From positions 496,001 to 560,000 of the forward strand of contig JASSKH010000020.1 of NCBI GenBank assembly GCA_031763025.1: 64,000 bases of DNA. The letters run 5' to 3'. Below are positions 1 through 13,046 of the stretch, in pieces. The notes beneath the pieces were generated by a model. It made no database searches. It worked only from the letters and a program-made list of their open reading frames with translations, and was not told the origin of the DNA. The translations under genes were made by a program, and so were the position numbers. Source of the stretch: Macrocystis pyrifera (Eukaryota > Sar > Phaeophyceae > Laminariales > Laminariaceae). Within the stretch, counting starts at the first letter, position 1, and each line of letters starts with the position of its first letter.

Positions 1-486
1 TGTTCCAATTGCTATCTGCACAACAAACGGTTGCGGGTACACAGAAAAATACTGTCAGAAGGTCGTATTTGGGTGCTTTGGTTTCACTTGCCGAGAGCTA
101 CTCTGCGGAGTGACAACTCAATCGATTTGAAGCCTTTGGGTATCGCGATATGCACCGCCATGGGAGGTTTTGTGCCACTGCGCCAACCAAATAGTTCCCA
201 GTATAATTTGGAGTGAGGTTCGGAGGCACTCGACCGAGAGGGATAAGCCTGGTAGTGAAACTCAGGGTAGTACCACTTTCGCAGCACCAGCCGCATCGAC
301 CAGGATAGTTGAAACGGGTAGAATCCAGATTGCACGACGGATTCTGAGGGCTGCAGACGATTGGCAGGCTGCCTGCAACAAATGACTCAATCGAAAAGGA
401 GAGAGAAACACATATACTCCCACGCTATGTAGTGCCATGATGCAAATAGAATTTCGTCACAGGACATCGACTAACGGAGGTCTTAC

Positions 487-590
487 CTGCCAAACGACGA
501 GTCGGATGGGATGAAAACGTGCGCACTGACCCCTTCAGTGCAAGGAGCCTCAGTCGCGGTACCGAAGAGAGAAGTCTGACACTCCCAGTC
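487..590 (-). CDS. Left-copy subtilase exon 9
   Basis: This is the partner of 43182-43079, with one Ile/Thr replacement and one silent change. The gene then runs off the window. Confidence 0.74.
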
Positions 591-3500
591 CTGGTTAACG
601 AAATTATGAGATGACGAATCGCGAAACAGAGTCAATCGTAGAGTTGGAAATCGCCCATTTGGGTCAACGAACAATTACATTTTCGCGTGTACTGTGCCGA
701 CGTTGGGCGACCCAACCATCGTTGGCGGAGGCGATGAATACCGTTGATCTGGTAGCATCACAAATCACTTGATCATGTGAGTGCTCGATAAAGTGTTAAT
801 GTTCTATATTACAACCCCAACCAAATTAGGGCGCTAACAACCTCACATCGAAAGCTCACCGGTACGAACCGGTGCCCAAGCCCGCTATTCCCTGCGCTGG
901 AGAAGTACAAGACGTCATGCTCTTCGGTTGCGTCGTCGACAGCGCTGGCGATAACGCCATCGCGAAAACTTGGCCTAACATAACGGCACGGATCGAAACC
1001 ACCGGCGGGCACCCCGACGTTGCTCATCTACACGCAAGCATGACACAACATAAGAGGAAGCACCTTATAAATATTATGGTGCCCTTGACTGCTACGCGCT
1101 ACGGCAGGTCTTTATCGCCTTTTTTCAGGGGGCTCTTTCTTCGAAGAGGATTCGTGTTATTTATCCCACCAAGACGTCTCACGTTGAAAACAAGCGATGT
1201 GCAACCCAATGACGTTGGTGTAGGATACAAGACACTCCAAACGCAACGTGTACTCTAGTTCCGACGGTATCGGAGAAGGCACTCGGTCGGGGAGCACCGG
1301 CAGTCGTCACGTTAGTTCTGCAAGGAAACGTTCCATGACTATCGTAGAACCCACGACTATCTGAGAGGAGACCCTATACACCGCCCGAAAACAGGCTATA
1401 TATGACACAAACCAAAGCTTAACCCGACGAGAATACCGTGTCCCAAGTCCATAGACGACGAAGAAGCTTCGAAGAAGGTGCGATGTTGGGTACGAGAACC
1501 CCCACCGGTCAGAAGTACAACTTGCGTCTGAGTCAGGTCCATAAGTGTTCAACATGTACGTAACGCCCCGTCCTATTGAGCGCATTGAAGATAATACGTT
1601 AAAAAAAATTTAGTCTGTACAGCAAATAAGAGTCAAGTAGATCACAACCAATGAATAGTACATCTGCCACAATTCGACCACTTATGTCTCGGCCAAGCCG
1701 TGCACTTACTCCGTATAATATCCGATGTCGTCGACGATAACGTCGCATTGCTCCGTATCAGCCAAGACTCCGATATCGTCCGCAAATGTCTGAGGATCAA
1801 CAAAACAAACACGAGTAAAATATGATATTTTGGATAAATTGATCGGAGTAATGTACCCGAACAAGCTGTGATGCCAATGTCTTCACTACCGCGTTTGCTC
1901 CTCTCGTGCAAGTGGATCCGTACCTCATTTAAATCTAGACGTTAACACATTGAGTTGGGAAATATTTGAGGCTGCAAGCATAAGAATCATTGTTGTCACT
2001 CGGGCGAGTGGTTGGGACAGGGTGAAAACATAGGACCCAAACGACATCCTGCGACCGTTGCAGCGCTTTCCTGGATATGAGACTTGAGATATACCGGTTG
2101 GGTCCCATGGACCAAAATACGAACATAGTAAAAGAGGGAAGGAGGGATGCCGGTCTACTATTTCTGCCGTGGGATTGTCAATTCAACATGACAGCGGACA
2201 GGGCTAGAGGCGTGGAAACGTCTATTATAATATTGGATGCTGAACAACAGACGGCCGCGCCATACTGCAACCACTTGCCTGCTCGCCGAGGGTGGCCGAG
2301 TTAAATTTGTAGTTCGCGCCGCGTGCGATGTCAAACGCCAGCTCAATCATAGCAGATCCTTCAAAAACGATGCACACATGCAACCACACGTGCAAGGGGT
2401 GCGGGTAATCCTGCTGTGTTGATGATGAGATCAGACGTCCACAATAAAAGCGAGGTATACCCGTAGGCATCGTGTGTTGGGCTTCCTGGTCGTCCTAAAC
2501 AAATCGGTGCTTCGGTCGCGTTACCACAATATTATTATGAGCCTCCTGGCTTGAGCTACAGCATAGAAGCTATAAGCTCCAATACCTGCGGTAACCCTGA
2601 ACTGACTGTGGGGAACATTGTAAAGTGGAACCTGAGGAGCAATCCCAAAGGCTAAGTATAGCACAAATACCATTGTAGATACCCTGGTACCTAACTTGGT
2701 TATGACGATAGCTGGTTGTGGAGTGCGGTCAGTCAGAAATAGTTTTAGGCCAGTAGTATAAATGCGTCAATTATATTTCGTTCCAGATGAAGGCGTCGGA
2801 GGTTAGTTGTTACGGTAGTTTAGCAGCCCCTTCAGTTAAGAAATAGTGTGTCCTACACGTGCTGCCCCTAATATAGTTTGCGTAGGCGGCCTCTGCAAGG
2901 ATTTTGTGTACCGCTTTCGTGGCATGCATCATAGTGATCTGGAGATCATTTATTTGGTCTTACCTTCGTCAGTACCTTCGACACCGGGCAAGTCCTGTAG
3001 CAGGCGGGATAAACGCGAAACGAAGCACAGAAAGGAGTTTCTGAACAGATGGGGCACGTGTATGCAGGTCATAACGCTTATGTTTCATGTTATGGGCGTT
3101 GTCATTCACAGATGAGTGGGTTCTAGAATTCCCACCCCGTCGTCAGTTCAATATATTGAGACAATATCTTCCACCAAGAAGGCATGGTGACCAATACGGT
3201 TTTGTGCCACCACGTTAAACGTCATTTGTGGCCCCTACAAAAAACCAAAAATGGGCGTTTACGATTCACGCAACAGTGAGGGTGTTAAAACAATATCTGC
3301 GGTTCCCAGCGTGGAGGTTTCCACATTTCCACCAAATTCCCGACGGTAAGTTAAACACTGAAGGCGAATACTTGACGAACAACCGAATTGGCAAGGGATA
3401 CTTGTGTACATGGAATGCAACCATGAGAAGCAAAGTAGGTTCCAAAGGTGTCAAGTAGTACATCTGTGACGGTCATGAACGTCTGTCGGCCAGACGCGGC

Positions 3501-5154
3501 ACCATCACACCCCATGAATGGCCCCGCGACGGTGGCGAGGTCACCGCATGGCGTGTTGTGCGAGCGGTTCCTGAGCTACGAGCCGGCTGAGCGGATCCAA
3601 GGGAAATCTTCAGCTCTAAAGGGCGTGTACGAAAAGAGCACTTTACCCAGTTGGGTTGTTCGGCATCGGTCGGGTCCAACTGAACCGCATGAAGCGGAAG
3701 AACAAATGGGAATGAGACGAGGCACAAATCGTTTGAAGGAGGAAGCTTGTGCATGCTTCATATATATGAAATAACAAATACCGAACCTGTTCGAACAATA
3801 CAACGTAAAAGCAAACTCGAAGAGCAAGGACGTTTGTTCGTCAGTTTGACGGTAGTCCGACGTTAATCTGATACGCAATCCCCATTCGGCACGTATAATA
3901 CGTTTGGTACGTTTATGTTCCATCGATATTGGAAGTAGACAATGATATATAATATCCAAACCTGTTGAGCTGATGTGGCCTAGTCGCTATGAGGCGACCA
4001 TATTGCCGTGTTTCGAACGTGGTCTACGGTCGAAGGTGCTGCTGGATAGCAAGGTCCAAAGTACAACGCTTAAGTATTCATGTGTCTTGTGTGCTGGTCG
4101 ACATGTACGTGCGCCAAGCCACGAAACAACAGTATATCGGTCACATAAAATGTTTTTCAAGGGGGCTTTTCGGCACGATCCCGAGTGGCGGCACCAACTT
4201 CACAATGTTGTATATACACGTGCGCAACCACTAATGTTGATTGCGACAAAACAAAAAGCATTTAATTGGCCGTCGGCGAAGGGGGGCTATGGACTAGAAG
4301 AAACTGTCGCAATGCGATATGTAGCGCGAAGGGCTGCGCTGCCCCCGAATGTTACGATGGATTTAGCCGTCATCTATCCGTGAGGCGAACGAAGGTACCT
4401 CACCTGTATTTCTGCCTGAAAACTGGTTAGGTTTCGTTCGGATATAGAGGCAGATGGTGATATACTTTTATATTAAGCAATTGTCAATCAGGTGTACACT
4501 CCCCGCACGTTGAGACAAACGGGGGAGTCATGGCGGGCACAAGCCCGCGGTTGCTCCGACCAGCCCTAGATTCAACTGTAACGCGCAGGATCAGACTCCG
4601 ACAGCCCGTGATGAGCGCGCATGTCGCTTTCGGAATATTCGGCCACGTAATAGAGCCTGACAGCAGCGTAGCGTAGTGGGTTCCTCCGTTTTTATTATAC
4701 ACTCTGGCTGTTTGATCTTTGTACGGTTGCCGTTGATATACATACGATCACTGGTTTATCTTTACTAGTCCCCCCCCTCGCTGTGACGGAAACAAATCAC
4801 TCTCAATTTCCTCAATGGGTGGCCTCTATGTGTCACCCTGAGTGTATAATATAAATGAAATGACCCACGACTGAACATGCCATATATCCAACGTAATCAG
4901 TATGGGGACCGTATACGGTCAACAGTACGGGGGGGGGGGGGGTGTACTCGATAGGAGAGATGTACTCGATCTCATGCATGGCCGTAGTCGTATGGCCATA
5001 GACCCTCGCATCCCTTCAATGCCGGGACGGGGCATGTCGGGTTTTCACCGACCAGGAAGACATTGCTTGCACCAAGCGCGAAGCGCCGTGAGGTGTCTGA
5101 CGAGTCGCATGAAGGGGTGAGCTGCATCCTACTAAGAACCGCTCCTGAGGCGGA

Positions 5155-5194
<40 letters not shown>

Positions 5195-8100
5195 CCCAAA
5201 CCTTACCGTCGTACCAGTCTCGAGCGGTGCAAAACAACATTAGAGCAGAGGCGTACTCAACGATATAGGTAGCGCATTTCCAATTAATGTTTTTTGTAAT
5301 GACTGGGCTCCTTCACTCAAAGTTGACGCAATGAAAATCTTGTTTCGAAATATGACTTTTTTTGAATAGTTGGGCCATGAGACGTTTCATCGAGATGCAC
5401 TTTGGGTTTTGCTGATGTCCGTTTTCGCGCGGTGAGGTATGGATGAGGGGCCTCAGAAAAAATAGAGTGGACCTCTATCGTAATACCGGCCCCGGTGTAG
5501 ATAAAGTAAGGGACCATTCCTGACCCTCCTAGGCCACAGAGCCATACGTTTTCAGAGCGTGCTCGCAACAAAACAGGGTTGTGTGTGCCGTTCCAGCGCG
5601 CCCTAAATAACTACCACATGTAGGACAATGCCCCGCCACCGCTCGCGGGCGTGTGTTCTGTAATCTCCTCAGTGACTGAGAGAACAAATGAATATCCCGC
5701 CGATTGACAAACCCATTTGCACATATAACTGAGTCCTACATTGGGCAAGGTGTAGACCGTTGGCGTTGGGGGGGACCACATCACACGATGAACCAAACGA
5801 AGGAAGATGCCCCCGGACGCAACCTATGCCACTGGCACGGTGCAGTGGTTCGATGGATGACAGTTGACTAGGAGAGAAATTGTACTGTTGCAACAACGCG
5901 CACGGACAGGCACGGTGTCGGTGGCTTGCTTCTAGGCCCAACACGTTCATTGGTCTTACTGTACCTTGACGACATCAACAGCAGGAAGGTCACCAGAAGC
6001 TTGCAAGTCAGCCGCGAGCCCCAGGTTGTTGAAACTGTCACTCATAACGCAGATGGTCTGATCTTCTCCTGTCGTGCGAAGACATAAGAGATCCTCCAAT
6101 CCCTGAATCAACTCGTCCACCTGGCACAACGTTTACGCATGTGAACGGGACGTTTGTTGCTGTGGCACACGTGGCAGTACTAATGACGCACTGTAATCTG
6201 ATTCACACGCGTAGTGCAGCTCTTGATTCTCGGGGAATACTCCAGCACATTGCTTGCGCCGTCGTGCCAATCGTCTAGAAAACAAAAACCACCAGACACC
6301 AACTTTATCGGTATGTTTTGACCATTCGACGAACAATGACCGGCGATTTACACACTTTCCGTAAGATCACTTGCCTGGTGAGCTGCGCCAGCTTCGCTCG
6401 TAGTAGTCTGTAGGTGCCTACGACCCCTCGGCGTTCCGGGATACGAAGCACCATTGGGTAGAACGTGCACTGCCTTCGAGATGTCTTCATCGTTGCATAT
6501 GGCTGAGAAGGCGGAATCGTGAATAGTGAGGGCGAGGCAACGGAAAACATTTCTGTATTACAATACGAACTGTGGGGGGAGGTGTACGCACATTTGGCGA
6601 CATTGGTATTTCGTAACGAGCGGCACGAATGGCTGCATGTGAGGCTGAAACTCAACTCACTGCGGTACACGGTGAATGTCTATCGTTGTGTTATTGCTTA
6701 TTATCGGTATCCATCGCCATATACCATTTATTACGACGTTTACATATTTACGTCCGATCTGCCAGCCCCGACTACTAGCTGAGAGGTTACAATCATATAC
6801 CGCAAAACATAACAGGGTATGATACGGCTGGCTGTACCTAAGTGGTCTGGAGGTTCGAGCTCGACATCTAAATAAAACCAAACTTCGTGAAAAATTGCAC
6901 ATGAAACCGGTTTAATATGCTATGGCCCACAGCTCTAGATCACGAAACATATGGTATAACACGTAAAGTACGGATATTTATGTCAGAGTGAGATACACGG
7001 CAACTACTTGGGTATAGGAGACGGAGATGACGGCTGACACAGTGGCTACGGTAGACCACTCGCTGACGACGAATGGGCATTCATAGTCGCACCTATTTAT
7101 TTCTGCAACTAGACGTCGTTGCTCCCCCCAGAAAATGACTCTACAAAATAGGTAAAAGCCTCACCGGGTGTGTTCGGCCTGCTTTTGGTCTGTCTGTCAC
7201 CCAAACTATTGTGCAAGCCGAATGCAACTACAACGACACAATGATTGGAAAGTTCGTCACTTGAAACAAATGGTGGGTAATAGTGTAGTTTCCGGACAAA
7301 TCGGCATCCCTCTTTCGTAGAGGGCATCGTCTGCACACAGGTGAACGATACCCCCCCTCTGCGCGACATGGGCGAAACACAATCTGTCGTCGACACATTG
7401 CAAAACGGAGCACACCGTTACCCATAACGAGTTCAGAGGTCGCCGAGAACTTGAAGCATGTTCTGCGTTGTCTAATGCCTCCACAGGGATGTTATTACGA
7501 CCACCTTGAACAAAGGGGGGCTCCCGGCCACATGTGTGAACGACCCAAGGTGACGGTCACTCTCGACCAAAAGCACAGTCTGGGATGTCAGGCGGATCGA
7601 TACGTGCTATGGAAGGGGCAGCGCCCTAAATGTGCCTGTACCTAAGCTCTTCGCTGGAATATATCTCTTCCCCATCCAAAAACTGATTTCAAGAAGGACA
7701 AAAGTGCAACCCATGAACAATTCCATGGTATACGCGAAACATCCAAACATAGCAAACAAAAAAAATAAATCCGACGTTTTTGGGTTGCGAACCGCCCCAT
7801 CTTTCCGAAAGCTTAAATGTCAAAACACGCTCGCCCTATCGTAGCAAACCTCGACTCACAGTTGTGGCGCTTGCTAAGATTTAGGCGGCACGTTTCGCCG
7901 AAGCGATGTAGGACTGACAGGGCTCCAAACCTTTGCGACTACCCAAAGTCGGTGGAATCTCGCTCATGATTCGCACTAGTTTTTGTTCTACACTTATTAT
8001 GGTGGTTGGAATTGCTTGTCGTAGTAATTGGTTTAGGTCGGCTTTTCTTGGGCGAGGTGAGGGGAGAACGTCGTCTAAAAAAAAAAGTAAAAAGTCATGC

Positions 8101-11100
8101 AAGCTATTTCCACCCTAGCACTTGTGCTGTGCTGTTCCTATGGATACATCACATACACGCGTTTTGTTTAAGTGTTTTGACATATATCACAATCACAGCG
8201 CTAGCAGAAAGTATTTCCTGTCAGCTCAGAAGTCATGACGTCCCTGATATGCCTTAGCAGTGTCCCTTACCTTCGAAGTCCTCGACACCCGTGCACAAAA
8301 ACGTCGCCGCGTGTTCGCTACGGCTCACAATTTCCCCGGGGGCTGCATCGAGCATGTCCGAGTCCCAGTCCTTTCGGCGATGGCGACACAAAGAATACGA
8401 AGAAGAAAGACTCTTTTGTATGGTACAGACGCTATTGACGTTGTAGATGGGTTAGATTTGGTTATTGATAAACAAATGGTTGATGTATCAAGTCTTCGCT
8501 TCCACTTCTTACAATATGATTTGTACGGCCCTTACCCACCCCGATCCCGTCGTAGCCTAAACTGCCTCCAAGTAGCGATTCAAACGAAAAAGACCATCAA
8601 GAAATTATTCTGAATATCACATATTTTGACGTCAAATATTTCACTGCAACTTGCAGAAATAAACATGAGATTTATCCGTCCGAAACACTTCGTTGCCAAC
8701 ACAACGTAACGCGTACGTACCGCCTTACTTTAGGGCCGAATTGTTCGTCAGTTGAATAAATATATAAACGGTAGTCTTGTGTACTCACGTAGCGCGCCTG
8801 CGTGTAATCTACGCGCATCTAGATGTTGTAGTTTCGTATCTGGTATATCAGATGCTCAGATTTCCATGAGGGGTATATGTTTCTTGCGCCGGAGTAAGAC
8901 ATACATTGTGAACATGAAATTGGTACTGAGTAATCACGGTGGTCCTTCACACGAGAAAAAGCAAATTTCTTACATTCATGTCCAGAGTATTGCATCACAG
9001 CATGTATCGATATCATATACCAATGATAAAATATGAGCAATGCAGGGCAAGGGCCACGAGCGGAGTCGTGGCCTGTGCTATAAACACTCTATCCACTCCT
9101 GTTAACACTATTTTTTATGTGAGTTGAGGAATTTGAGGAAATACGTCTGTAGATTTGAACGTGGTTTTTGCGCCGACGCGCCAGACATAATGATATCTAC
9201 CCTATTGATTAGAGCACAACACACATGTGCTACGTGTGTTGGTTCGAGAAGCCCGGCGATGTCTCTGATTGGCAGGTAAATACCTAAACCGTTGATGTAG
9301 TCAGAAATATGTGTGTTTTGAGCGGTTGCTTGTTTTGTGCAGAACATCGTTGACTGCACGATTGTGCAGGTGAAGCACGCGATGTTTGTACCGCGGCCAT
9401 GGTACTGCCGTGCTCACTATTTCGTGCTTGCCCGTTTTCTCCCGTCGAGATGCTTATCTATTTCGGCCGATGTTGTAGTCACAGGCAGGAATTCAGCGAG
9501 AGGAGCTAATGTGAAAACAACAACGTTCACCTTGGGAGTGATGATCTCCATTAGCCCAATTTCCGACTGGCGCATGCACTCGTCATATACATGTTGGGCA
9601 TCAGCGTCCTTGGCTGATCCTTGAGCCCTCATGAAGGCCCACATGTCCAGAGGCAGCTTTTGGTGACAAGGCTCCTCTTCTGCAGCCCAGGCAGACCTGT
9701 TGGCATATGTTGCGTTATTCGTGTTCTTGTGTTTAAACATGGGAGTAGACCTAAGACAACTCAAAGTGCGCCAACTACGAATGCGGGTGGACAGCAACGG
9801 GTGATTGGAACTACATTAAATGTGACGAAGCGCACATGGCGCAATGTGAGCCCAGATACACGTTGTTACCCTCAGGTCTCACTATCTCAAGTTCTACGAG
9901 TTTCCAAAGAGTAACTTATCGCATTTGCTACATTTCCGACTTCCCTAGCGGGGCGCTTTGCGGCGATATCTCAGCGAAGTATGCCGAAAACGGAAAGTGG
10001 CAACCCCAACACCTCGTGAGGTACCGCTACCTGTAGTGTGTCTATCGGCTGAAGACTATCAGGCAACTGTCACGCCCAAACACATAGCCTCTGTTCTAAA
10101 CTGCCTCGTCAGCAACAAAGAAAGTGTTCTGAACTGGAGACACCAGCATGGCACACAAATATACCGATGATGACGGTCTAGCTCACAGAGCTCACGTTCA
10201 ATCGCAGGTTAGCTATCTAACGCTAGTCATTGTGATGTGCAAACAGTTTATCGTTAGGGGGTTTTCCGGCAAAACTAATGAGCATACATACCAGGTGTGG
10301 CATATCTTGCTCATGGATATTAGTCGTGAGCTTGCTTGGTCAGGTCGCTAAAAAATCAGTACAGGTTATGCCTCGCCCGTGACATAAGCGTTGCCGGGGG
10401 CTTGTACTGCATCCGGGAACCGTTGCACTAGGGGACCGAACGTAAGGTTTGCGCGTACGGGACCCGTGCACTAGAGGACCAAACTTAAAATTTGGGCGTA
10501 CGGGGCCGTTACGACTGGGACCGCATCGATCCTCATGTGTCCTGTAGAAAACAAGCTGGAAATACGGGAATACTTGTATCGGGAGAGTGCTAGTGGTAAG
10601 TTGATTGGTACAAAGTCGGCGGAAACCAGTTGACGGCCGAGTTCGATTTTGTACTTACGAAGCCGGGGAACGACTAGTCGAACAATAAAAATGCTAGATT
10701 TTGTTAACGCGGTCTGACGATTTTGTACCGATTTCAAGAACTTGAAAAAGAAGACTAATCTCTGAGAGGATGGTACGCCTAAAATCAACAAGGCCAACCG
10801 TTCGTACGAAAGTAGTTGTATCGTTTCGTATTTTTTCTATCGAATTCGGCCATCATCTGGTTTCCGCGGCTTTCGTACTAACCATCTTGCCACTAACACT
10901 CTCCCTATGGAAGTATCTCAGCATTTCCTGCCTTGCATCGATGCGGTCCTTGTGGGTACCGACCCCGTACGCTCAAACCTTACTTTTGGTCCGCTAGTAC
11001 ACCGGTCTCGTACGCCCCAACGTTACGTTCGGTCCCCTAGTGCACCGGTCCCCAAATACATTACAGGGTAACGGCTGAAGTGGAAGTCCCCAACCCCGAG

Positions 11101-11788
11101 CAAGAAAAAATAATCGTGTTTAGGTGGTGGAACACCGCACAGGCGGTACGACGGTGCCTGTACCGTCACACAAGCAGCCTGGGGTGCAACACGACCGTCC
11201 GTCACAGGATAAGGTGGCGGGGCGCGCCACCTCCTTCAACCAGTCCGTATTGCTGGGTGTTGTGGTTGCCTGTTCTACTTCATGTCAGCAGCGCATACAA
11301 GACAGGTGCGAATAGTGTCATATACGCAGCGGGTACAGTACGTACGTTTACCAGGTACAGGATGTCACGCTGGAGATCGAGATTTTGTGGGTCGCACACC
11401 ACTTGGTATCACTATGCAATATTGGCTTTTGAGGGGGAAATTGACGTTCGAACGCGCCGGCTACAGAAACACCACTGCGTGACTGAAAAAGGTACATACT
11501 AGTTTCCGTGCAATTCACAACGAGGTACGTACTTCTGGACGGTCACGATGGTCGTTTTTTCTCGGGTTCTCAAAGGGGATAGCACACGCCGTGCCGAACA
11601 TTATTGGAATATTGTAGTGTTGGATAGCGAACGTACCTGACGGAAAAGAATGTTGTGCTGTTACACGGTGACTCTCCCATCTCAAGATGTCCAAGCGCAC
11701 TGCCTAGGTCTAGTTGCCCCGACGCATTTCCCATTCCATAGAGAAGGACCAGGAAGGCTGCCGCTGACACAGCGCATATTAAATTCAT
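487..11788 (-). CDS. Second copy of the subtilase gene, exons 1-9 only (continues off the left edge)
   Basis: Exons at 11788-11637, 9696-9531, 8370-8271, 6274-6207, 6120-5965, 2413-2279, 1789-1710, 968-860 and 590-487 match exons 1-9 of the gene at 35978-54371. All splice sites are kept and I see no break in any exon. The rest would lie left of base 1. Amino-acid differences from the other copy are confined to exons 6-9 (Cys/Tyr and Ala/Thr in exon 6, Pro/Tyr in exon 7, Leu/Val in exon 8, Thr/Ile in exon 9). Exons 1-5 encode the same protein sequence. The histidine-less EGSAMIELAFDIARGA segment is shared. It is most likely a head-to-tail paralogue, or the other allele if the assembly is falsely duplicated. 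Confidence 0.8.
860..968 (-). CDS. Left-copy subtilase exon 8 (FSSAGNS)
   Basis: This is the partner of 43560-43452, with a single Val/Leu difference near the donor. The SAGN motif is intact. Confidence 0.84.
1710..1789 (-). CDS. Left-copy subtilase exon 7
   Basis: This is the partner of 44370-44291. DDIGYP of the right copy reads DDIGYY here (a two-base change in one codon). Confidence 0.83.
2279..2413 (-). CDS. Left-copy subtilase exon 6 (His-less block)
   Basis: This is the partner of 44994-44860, with the same EGSAMIELAFDIARGA and the same GC donor (CAG|GCAAGT). Differences are Tyr for Cys near the start and Thr for Ala near the end. Confidence 0.75.
4929..5193. repeat. Facing poly-G and poly-C runs in intron 5 (left copy)
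   Basis: G14 at 4929-4942 and C33 at 5161-5193 lie 218 bases apart on the same strand, so a transcript could pair the two runs. They sit in the 3.55-kb intron 5 of the subtilase gene. Confidence 0.9.
5965..6120 (-). CDS. Left-copy subtilase exon 5 (SDSFN)
   Basis: This is the partner of 48701-48546. A TAA lies just upstream in this copy where the other has CAA, but it is in intron 4, not the exon. The catalytic Asp block is intact. Confidence 0.83.
6207..6274 (-). CDS. Left-copy subtilase exon 4
   Basis: This is the partner of 48855-48788, with the same strong CTAG acceptor and GTGAAT donor. Confidence 0.6.
8271..8370 (-). CDS. Left-copy subtilase exon 3
   Basis: This is the partner of 50952-50853, identical across the exon and both splice sites. 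Confidence 0.55.
9052..9073. other. Perfect 8-bp hairpin
   Basis: GGCCACGA and TCGTGGCC flank a six-base loop. It lies in intron 2 of the left gene copy and recurs unchanged at 51635-51656. Confidence 0.6.
9531..9696 (-). CDS. Left-copy subtilase exon 2
   Basis: This is the partner of 52280-52115, with the same protein sequence and splice sites. Confidence 0.65.
10403..11065. mobile_element. Fold-back element A (left copy), 663 bases
   Basis: The element is almost wholly an imperfect inverted repeat with arms of about 320 bases. The right end read in reverse starts TGTAATGTATTTGGGGACCG and continues GTGCACTAGGGGACC. The left end starts TGTACTGCATCCGGGAACCG and continues TTGCACTAGGGGACC. Two homologous small open frames on opposite strands simply mirror the arms. 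No transposase is seen, so it is a non-autonomous fold-back/MITE-like element. It lies in intron 1 of the subtilase gene. Its ends are shared with the element at 30043-31149. Confidence 0.75.
11637..11788 (-). CDS. Left-copy subtilase exon 1 (signal peptide)
   Basis: This is the partner of 54371-54220, with the same signal peptide, start and GTACGT donor. No coding difference seen. Confidence 0.8.
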
Positions 11789-11908
11789 CCTTTCTCCAGG
11801 TTGTTGAAAGCAGCAGGCTCAAGTCGCACCCTCTGACAATGGACATTGAATGTCGCACGGCAGAGAGAAGAAATAAGTTTTATTAGACGAACCATGAAGC
11901 AGGGAGGG

Positions 11909-11940
<32 letters not shown>
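11789..11940 (-). promoter_or_regulatory. Left-copy subtilase 5' flank with 30-base homopolymer
   Basis: This has the same arrangement as 54372-54521, with a longer G run (11910-11939) 122 bases upstream of the start codon. The length difference between copies shows that the run is unstable. Confidence 0.35.
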
Positions 11941-13046
11941 TGAGAAACGTCCGGTCATGCATTTGTATATATCGTCGTTCCTTTTACACCAGAAGGCACT
12001 GTACTTTGTTTGTTATCCGTTTGGTGGGGTACCACGAGCTCTCCAACATCGCACTCTATCTGTTCAACACCTACAAGTTGAATGTGCCGCCTAGTTGACA
12101 GTACGCTGGCAGAGAATGTCACCATGATAACCCCTGGGTGCGTCAAGGCATGATGCATACCTGATTTACCACACATAAGACAGGCAGTACCCTCACAAAC
12201 ATTGAACGGTTCCATTCCAATATAATGTAGATACCTACTGCTATGTACATAAGTGACTTTTTGCAGACTACTTCTACTTTTCTCATATGACCGCGCGTCT
12301 TTTCACGCCCTCTCGGCTGCTGGACGCGTAGGGGGCTCGCGTGTACGTCATGGTCCAAGAGAGGGTCCCCAGCGGGCTCCGTGACGGGTGTTCTGTGCAA
12401 TAAAAATTGGCATTTCTGACAAAATAAAGCGGGGGACGCATTCCGACCTGCTAGAGCCAAACACGCCCATGGAAACCTCACAGCAAGTTTCTACAAGCCA
12501 TCAAAGTTTTACTCCTCGCACCAGTCACGCAGCACAACTAGCACTGCACACGTAGCCTGGGCATAGCCATATCGTACTGGGCAAGCGTGCAGCCTGGTCG
12601 AGATCATATTGCTTGACTTCGTTCGTCGCACTGCCGTCCCGGCTCTGTGCGACTGGCGGTATCCCCTATCGCCCTCGAGTCTGCATCATCCGCAGCAGTG
12701 CGACCAGTGCATGAGCCATGCGCCCCTTGTCTTACCATAATACTCCTCGCATACGCCACGGCTCGGACTGCCTGTTTCCGTCTGTCTGCTGGCTGTACAA
12801 CATAGAACCAATTCTCCTTGCGGTGGATAGTCCGTGTTAAACACTATATCTTGGAATCCTCTGGAGGACACACACTCGTGCAGCTGTGCAACTACAGCAG
12901 CAGTATGGTGCTCGTACACAGCAGCAGTGCAATGTACAGAATGTCATGGGCTTCCACTGCGTACAAACATTGTTGTGATATGTGTACAAGGGCTCGGCAT
13001 GGGTACCCATGCCCCGGATAGAAAAACATACTAGGTCCCAATTCGT

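Noticed and set aside
6120-6336. Premature stop in the left subtilase copy before the SDSFN block
   Set aside because: The TAA (CAA in the right copy) lies upstream of the exon 5 acceptor, inside the 86-base intron 4, so it does not interrupt the coding sequence.
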